From assembly GCF_030272615.1 (NCBI RefSeq), contig NC_081412.1:343227870-343291869 (forward strand): DNA of 64,000 bases, in the 5' to 3' direction. Below, one piece after another: positions 57,534 through 64,000 of the stretch (the stretch's first letter is position 1; each line of letters begins with the position of its first letter). The position numbers were made by a program, and so were the translations under genes. The stretch is from Cryptomeria japonica. Taxonomy: Eukaryota; Streptophyta; Pinopsida; Cupressales; Cupressaceae. The notes below the pieces were generated by a model, which saw nothing but the letters and a program-made list of their open reading frames with translations, did not search any database and was not told where the DNA came from.

Positions 57534-59175
57534 GGGATCACCCCTCTACCAATCTGGATCTTGTGGTGGAACCTTGCCAGAGGATGCCCCCACGGTCCCT
57601 ACTACAATTGTTCATGGTGGTGTTATAGGTGCAATAGGTGATGGCGGTAGCCCCCTAGGTGGTGAGCCTTGTGCAGCTTTTGCCAGACTCTGATTGGCTA
57701 CTCATTGCCTCCATGTCAATTCTCACCCTCATATCCTTAAGATTCCTCCTTCTCGGTGTCTCCTCTTAATGAATCGACATCTTCCCCCTCAACATCTACT
57801 GGAAAAATGGGAGCAGGACCAACCATACTCCACCACTCGACAAAGTCCTGGGTCACCCTGATATAATCAATATCTAGTTTGGGTGGCATGTCATCATCAT
57901 CACTATCCTCTAGACTACCCCACACATTACTAATCATAGGCAAAGGTAGGTCTTACAGATGCATAGTGCTCCCCATTGACTGGGCATAGGTAGGAGCAGT
58001 AGGAGGAATCATTCGTACTTGCACAAATTTTTACATACATCGATGCTAGTAATAGGGGATGACTATGTGATCCTGTCGCTTGAGTAGGAACTTATCTCAC
58101 TACATCTGTGGAAAGTTTCTCACCTATATTGCCATCTCCTGGAATGACTGTCATACTACATCCTTGATCTCAATCCAATCGATCACAATCCTTCTATAAG
58201 TGAGATCACTAGTCCTCCACTCAACCCATCAAAGTGGATACATGTGTGCTTGTGACATATCCACGGGCATTGAACATGGAAATCCAAAAGGCCTTGTACA
58301 AGTGATATGCTTGAACATCCACACCTATAGTAGTGCTCCATCCCTATGCGAAGATGGTACCCTCCTCCTCCATCTCCCATACTAATGGCATGAAGCCCAC
58401 TGCTAGCTTTGAGCCTTGTCCATCTATGAGCACCTACAACTCTAGTTTCATGATCATAAAGCGTCAAATCAAAGGAGTTGGCCTCTATCCCTAGCCAAGT
58501 TCTTAGAGATAGATGTGGTTGGTTGTGTCTATAACCCACCCTAGGCCCCACTCCTGAAGCACTTGTAGATCTCACGCATATGATATGGCTGGTGACACTC
58601 ATTGGTCATGAATGGGTAATCTCATAATGCGATACACATTTATCAATGGTACTATCATATCCCCTATGGGTAGGTGAAACAACATAGTATCTACATCCCA
58701 CCTCTCCATCAGGGCTCTCAACATTAGTGCATGAAAGCCGAACTTTGGCATGCAGGATACCCACCAGAGTCCCACTCTCTAAAGTCAGTGCTAATTTTCT
58801 ACAAGAAATTCATCTACTCTCTCATGTACTAAGTTGAGGAGATGTCTAGATGTATGCTCTCGGACCTCTGGTAGTACCTGCATCCAAAACAAGATCTCGA
58901 TTAATCTCATGTGAACTCATATGGATGCTATCTCTTTTGGTGAGTGCCAATGCATCCACAACATGGAGACGTCCACAGAATGAGTGCATGGTCTAGGACT
59001 CAAGTGCATCCAGAGGATTCCTACTTTTCTTCAAAAACCAAATCCACAATAAAATATGCAGAAGCAACTAAAATGATGTTATCAAGACTCACCAGCTTTG
59101 GCTACTCGCCCTGCTCCATTGCAATGTGCATCTCCTCAATCTTGCTCACTTTTTTCTCTTGTCTGCGTGACATTT
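57534..59175 (-). pseudogene. PMD protein gene, copy P4, N-terminal part (F4 cargo)
   Basis: Badly decayed minus-strand gene. The clearest PMD block is near 58680-58600: FHLPIGDMIVPLINVYRIMR, then LPIHDQ, matching FHLPIGEMTITPKDIYRILR of P1. Upstream, LPEVREHTSRHLL and GFHALMLRALMERW match the MPDIHVNQGMLTALV region. Further along, an open stretch of 139 codons (58602-58183) has no clear domain by itself. The F1 element inserted inside this gene, so its tail lies at 19830-20555. A GTGAGT near 59085 and a TTTTGGATGCAG/GT boundary near 58885 could be an intron, but this is uncertain. Confidence 0.62.
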
Positions 59176-59672
59176 TCGCTAAGGCTCTCTACAAATATTA
59201 GAGAAAAAGCTTGCGATGAATAGTGTTAATGAGCCTTCTAGGGGCCCATCCCTTGAGTATATAGCCTAATTGTCTCGACCCCCTTTTGTGGCATAATTTT
59301 GGCTCCTCTTCCTTCTTGTTTTCCTTGTCTCATTGGGGGAAAATATGAGGGGGCATATACTCTCCTTCATCAGATTTTTCACTTTCCATCTATACTAGCA
59401 CCTCTTAAGCATTCTTCTCGCCACAGTAGCTTCCTCCATTTTTCATATTAACCAAATTTTGATCTTTGTAGTACTTGAATTTCCATGATGAATATTGTGT
59501 TTTTCTCCAGAGTATTGGGGGTATTTCTCATGTCTACCTAATTGACCTTTGTGGCCTCTACAATATCTTTTTTGTTAGGCATTTACTATATTTAATGCAC
59601 TACATGGGTTTAATGAATTTATCTTTCTAGACTACTTTAGTGCACCTGATCCCTCGAGTCAATCAGTTCACT
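59176..59672 (+). other. F4 distal 3' UTR, nothing recognised
   Basis: AT-rich non-coding sequence between the PMD remnant and the F4 polypurine tract. It does not align obviously with the F1 or F2 UTRs. Confidence 0.5.
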
Positions 59673-59687
59673 AAAGTGGGAAAAAAA
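59673..59687 (+). other. F4 polypurine tract (candidate)
   Basis: AAAGTGGGAAAAAAA just before TGTAGTGTCCTAAATT, in the same context (CA...CTAAAG then LTR) as the F1 and F2 tracts. Confidence 0.6.
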
Positions 59688-62230
59688 TGTAGTGTCCTAA
59701 ATTATGCTTGGTGCATTTATAACACTTATACATTATGTCCAGTGCATTTATGACAAAGTTCATGATCAAGATTTCACTACTTTGAAATCATAAGCTCAAA
59801 AGACAAAGTGTCCCCAATTTCCCTTCAATCTCATTTGGGACTATCTTGGTATGGACAGAAGCATGACATGTAGATGTTTGCATGTTGTGCTAACATCTCA
59901 ACAGATTCCCGGATCTGGAATCGCATATCCTGCTGTAGACACCTAAAAATGGTCAAACGCTTGCGAGGTCATACTTTAACATTTGCGCATTGCCTCATTT
60001 TAGGTTTTTGCGTCGCATTAACATTTCTTCTATGATTCGCACTTGATCTTTATCATTTGCGAGCATCGAGTCTTTCTTCTACATTCTTCATTCTGTCTCG
60101 CTCTCGAATTTGGTCTTGTCGACAACAATATCCAGTCATGATTTTAATCGATCTTATCCTATCACATCAATATGCGTATTCATTTGTTATCATTCTGGAC
60201 ATCGTCAATCCTAACTAGGGTTTTGTCCTTCTATCAATCTTATCAATCTTATCATTTTGGACATCGTCAATTCTAATTAGGGTTTTGTCCTCTTTTCAAT
60301 CTTGTCATCACGCGATCGATTTGTCATCGATCGTTGTCATGTTCGATCTTATCATTTTGCGATCAATTTGTCATTGATCGTGGTCATTTTAAATCTTGTC
60401 ATCTTGCAATCCATTTTGTCGTCGATTCTTGTCCTCTTGTCAACCTTGTCATTTTGCGATCAATTTTGCTATCGATCATTGTCTGTCTCAATTATGTCAA
60501 TTTGGATCAATTTGTCATTGTTCCTCGTCAATTGGCGCATTTATCAATCAAATCATTTTGTCGCATTGGTCATTTATCAAAATCAAATCATGACATTAAT
60601 TATCTTCAATCAAGACCTAATTGTCATTTTCGCATTTCTAATTCGTCTTCTAGGGTTTTATGATTTGGTCATTTAACCTAATTTGCCATTTCTTCCTCTA
60701 GGATTACTAAATTATTTATTAATCCTAAGTCTTCTTATTACAATTAAATCTTTATTTAATTGGCTAATTATTCCTCTTTGTGAATTGATTAATAAATGAA
60801 AAAATTATTAATTAATTCACTAATTCACTAAATTCTATTTTTCATCAATTTCTAACTCCAATTTCCTAATTGGTCATCAATTTCAATTTCCTAATTTTCA
60901 AATTTCTAATTCTTTTTCCCTCCTAATTCATCTCCTAATTCTATGGGAGTGGCATTTCAATTTGTCATGAAATTGTCATAATTGATTTAATCAATCAATT
61001 TTGACATGAAATGTGTCATAATCAATCAATCAAAATTGTGCATGGAAAGTGCATAATTTGCATAATTTGTCATAATTGACATATTGATTTGCAATTTCCA
61101 TTTGAATTGCATCATGCCAATTTTGTGATTTCTCCAATTTCTCTATAAATTGGATAATTTTTCTTCAATCACCCCTTGAATCACTTCATGAATTCCGAAT
61201 TGCTATCAAACTACTGAATTTTTGTTCTAGTACTCTTGAGCTTTTTGCTTTCAATTGTGAGAACACTTGTAGGTGAGATCCACAAACCCATTGAAGAGGA
61301 AAGAACAACAATGGAGCCGCATGGAAGGAGTATTCAATCTTACATATGGTTTGCATAATGTTTTCTTTTGAATGCTTCATTTTCATACCTCTATTGAATG
61401 TGCTTTAGAATTAGGTTCATTTCAATGAGTTTTCTTATGATTGAGCTATCATGTTTAGTGTTTTGATTGATCTACTTATATTTTGATGATTCCTAATTTC
61501 TATGCCACACCTGCATCAGGCTTCTTTGATGCGTGTCCTTTTGCTTGAGTGCATCTATAACGACTATTCTTGCATGTTCTTTATATTAATATACTATCAT
61601 TTTGCTCATGAAAACTCTTTGGACACTATTGTGATGAAATTATCTAAGAAAACTACTCTCATGCTCTTGACTCTTGGCTCTTGCACTTTGGCTTTGATTG
61701 TGATCTCTTAGCTACCATTTACAGTAGCAAGGCTACTTTGAGATTCATCACACTCCTATCTCAAGAGAGGGGTTTGGATGGAATGCTTTGTCTTCTCTCT
61801 CATCTTCTATCTTGTATCCCTAACATTTCATGCTTTGCATTATTGCATCTTTACATTTATCTATTATCTAGGTGCATTTAATCTATCATTTTATCACATA
61901 TCTTGCAATAGGGGTTTTCCTCCATTAAGAAAGGCTTGTTTCTATTGCATTTATCATTAAATTACATGTAGTAAGTGGGGGAAGTTTCTATTATAGTTAT
62001 CCCTTTTATCCAATCTATCTATCTAGATGTTCGTGGTAGTGGAAACACCAAAGTGGGGGTTTGACTGAGGCAAAACCCTATGCAACCCCAATATTTTCTC
62101 CCATCTTTGTGTGCGTAGGTGGCAAACAAGTTCTGCATGGCTAAGGATGGATTCTAGAATGTTTTGCATGCATTTGCAGGTCTATGTCTATACAGACAAC
62201 ATCGTGGTGCACAGGCATCCTTGCGACACA
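59688..62230 (+). repeat. F4 LTR (candidate), split by an F2-type solo LTR
   Basis: Starts TGTAGTGTCC at 59688, is interrupted at 59929-61514, and seems to end GACACA at 62230. There TTGGTGTCTAAAATCCGAG, a possible decayed primer site, begins. Without the insertion it is about 960 bases. No second F4 LTR is in the window, so both ends are inferred from position. Confidence 0.45.
59934..61509 (+). repeat. F2-type solo LTR with perfect 5-bp target duplication
   Basis: 1,576 bp from TGTAGACACC to GCCACA, aligned over its whole length with the F2 LTRs but clearly more diverged from them than they are from each other. CCTGC flanks it exactly at 59929-59933 and 61510-61514. There is no internal region, so it is a true solo LTR formed by LTR-LTR recombination. 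U3 tandem units (60295-60540) and the CTATAAATTGG promoter are kept. Confidence 0.93.
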
Positions 62231-64000
62231 TTGGTGTCTAAAATCCGAGACCAAGTGGGTTCTCTAGTATAATTTATTTTTTGTCTGCACATTTCCATGA
62301 TAGTTAGAATTTCCTTTTTTTGTTGTATGTCTCAATATTCTATAATTTTTATAGTTTAATCTAATGTTTATTTTATCATCGTATTTTTTTCCCATGGCTC
62401 ACCCTAATTGCCAATTTAAGAGAGGTAGTGGCAGATGGTTTATTCCCCAAGATTCATCATCTTAGAGGTAAAAAATTCCCTCCACAATATTCTTATTGGT
62501 ATATGCATTTAATCAAAGTTGGATGGAGAAAGAGAATAAGAAAGATAGTTTTCTATTGCAAAACATTTGACGCACCAAATTTGACACTCACCAAGTGAAA
62601 AAAATGCATTTTTCACAAATGGTGAGCACCAAATTTGACACTCACCAAATGAAAAAAAATGCATTTTTCACATTTGACGAGTGCCAAATTAATGTTTTAC
62701 ATTGGGAAATACCAACCCTCTAGGTTGAACTTTCCTTGGGAAAGGGTTGGATGACCATTTCATGCTAATGATGTGTTTTTATGAAAAATTTAAAGCACTT
62801 AACATGTGTTTGTTTGTGCTCTCCATCAGGTTTGCATGTGTTTTAATGCAAATAAAAAATACCATGATGAAATTAAGCTCTCTCTTAGCTATCTAACTGT
62901 AGAATTCTTTTCACGTTTTGATTTTGTTAAGGTTTTTATTTTTTATTTCTTTTCCTAGTGTGTCCATTTTTTTTCATAAACCAACATGTTCTATTGTGTA
63001 TAGCTTTTTACTCATTCATCAAATTTTGAAAATAATTATATTTTTGGAAATTAGACTCCATTCTACACGTATAGAATTTTATTTATTTTTTATTAGTTTT
63101 CAATAATTTTAGGGGGGAACACACTCAAATTTTTGTTTTTCAAAATGTGTCCATTTTGAAAATTAGTTGAAAATCATATATTCATTAAAAAATTAGCCAA
63201 AAAATAAAGCTAAACTAAATGTTATTAGCTAATTTCTCATCATAGTAATTTTCAGAATTCTTAAAAAAAGAGAACATTTTAGGGGGCCCACAAGAGACGA
63301 TATATTATGGTTTTTGGATTAAAAAAAGACTACTTTGTGTGGCCCCCCTTTCTAAAACCCTTAATCTCCACCACTAAAAAAAAATTAGTAGTTTAGAAAG
63401 TAGATCTAGAGCACTACAACTCTTGTTCTCGTTACATCTTCAAACTTTGAGTGTAACTATCTTCAATTCTCATATAAATTTAGACTTTACTAATTTAAGA
63501 AAAAAAAAGTGGCAATTTAAGACCCCCTTTTGTTACCACATCTTGATGCAATACCCATGATGCTTTAATTAATTGATCCAGGACCCCTGCCCCTATGTAA
63601 ATCAAAATAGGATTTTGTGCCTTCTTAGATGAAGCCAAAGAAAATAAGTGAAATTTGCCTACCCATGTCAATCCCCATTTATGTTTGTGCCTATTTTGAG
63701 CTTTGAAGCATGAAATTTGTATACACAAATTATATTTTAAGTGTCTAGGGATTGTATGAAGATTTATAAATATAATAATAATAAATAAATAGGAAAAAAA
63801 TAATATAAGTAAACCAAAATAAGGCATAGCGGGGTTTAAAGTCACTTCCTTAGTAAAACGTATTTATTTTTGTTTACCTATAGTTAAAGATCTATTGTTA
63901 AGTTATTGTAGTTATTCATTTGAAGGTTAGTAATTTTAACATTTTAAAAGCTACCTTTGGTTGAGGATTATTTATAGATGGAATGACGAGAACCTTCAAA
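62231..64000. other. AT-rich sequence without recognised gene
   Basis: Nothing protein-like on either strand beyond short chance frames. It may be the leader of a further F4-like internal region or unrelated flank. The only structured feature is the duplicated hairpin at 62573-62684. Confidence 0.5.
62573..62684. repeat. Direct duplication of a 54-bp hairpin unit
   Basis: CACCAAATTTGACACTCACC begins at 62573 and again at 62627. In the first unit CTCACCAAGTGAAAAAAATG and its near-complement (ending CACAAATGGTGAG) form a stem around TGCA (62587-62626). The second unit can form a similar, less perfect stem. Confidence 0.85.

Noticed and set aside
58183-58602. 139-codon minus-strand frame as a separate gene
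   Set aside because: It lies within the decayed P4 PMD gene, in the right place and orientation, and shows no independent start or domain.
1-64000. Host protein genes, tRNA or rRNA genes
   Set aside because: No host exon pattern, tRNA cloverleaf or rRNA stretch was recognised; every clear coding signal belongs to a retrotransposon. A dedicated tRNA scan could still find a decayed copy.

Overview
This window is repetitive plant nuclear DNA with no recognisable host gene. Almost every base can be assigned to a retrotransposon or its remnant: Ty3/gypsy LTR elements of the Tat type (second RNase H after the RT, long 3' region with an antisense gene) and two plant L1-type LINEs. The depth of nesting and the 17-37 kb element spans suggest a very large, TE-rich genome. 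A gymnosperm such as a conifer is plausible, but the sequence does not prove it.

I name four LTR families by the start of their LTR: F1 (TGTAATACCC), F2 (TGTAGACACC), F3 (TGTTGGGACT) and F4 (TGTAGTGTCC).

Layout: 1-2955 is a LINE on the minus strand (ORF1 plus the ORF2 endonuclease, cut by the window edge). It sits in the integrase end of an F1 copy. 2962-12546 is a rearranged block of F1 3' ends: plus-strand 3' UTR and LTR (3504-6021), an almost mirror-image minus-strand copy (6197-11370) carrying a plant mobile domain (PMD) gene, then another plus-strand 3' UTR and LTR (11386-18535). That last LTR is split by a 5'-truncated LINE (12672-17343) with a 16-bp target duplication. 18545-20555 and 57534-about 62230 are the two halves of the 3' end of an old F4 element. 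It is split by an F1 element (20561-57528) whose gag is split by an F2 element (24800-42352) and again by an F3 solo LTR (42926-45214). An F2-type solo LTR (59934-61509) with a perfect 5-bp duplication sits in the F4 LTR. 62231-64000 is AT-rich and holds no gene.

How the genes work together: F1 and F2 each encode one gag-protease-(G-patch)-RT-RNase H-second RNase H-integrase polyprotein on the plus strand. Between integrase and the 3' LTR each also carries a roughly 590-610 codon gene in antisense, encoding a PMD followed by a coiled-coil tail. The same antisense gene is present in F4, so three families share this cargo. F1 and F2 each also have a family-specific short repeat, found both just inside the 5' LTR and just upstream of the antisense PMD start. 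The F2 gag-pol keeps one frame over 2,726 codons. It is broken only by about 17 internal stops, mostly TAG and TGA, as expected if methylated cytosines decayed. No element here looks able to move by itself.
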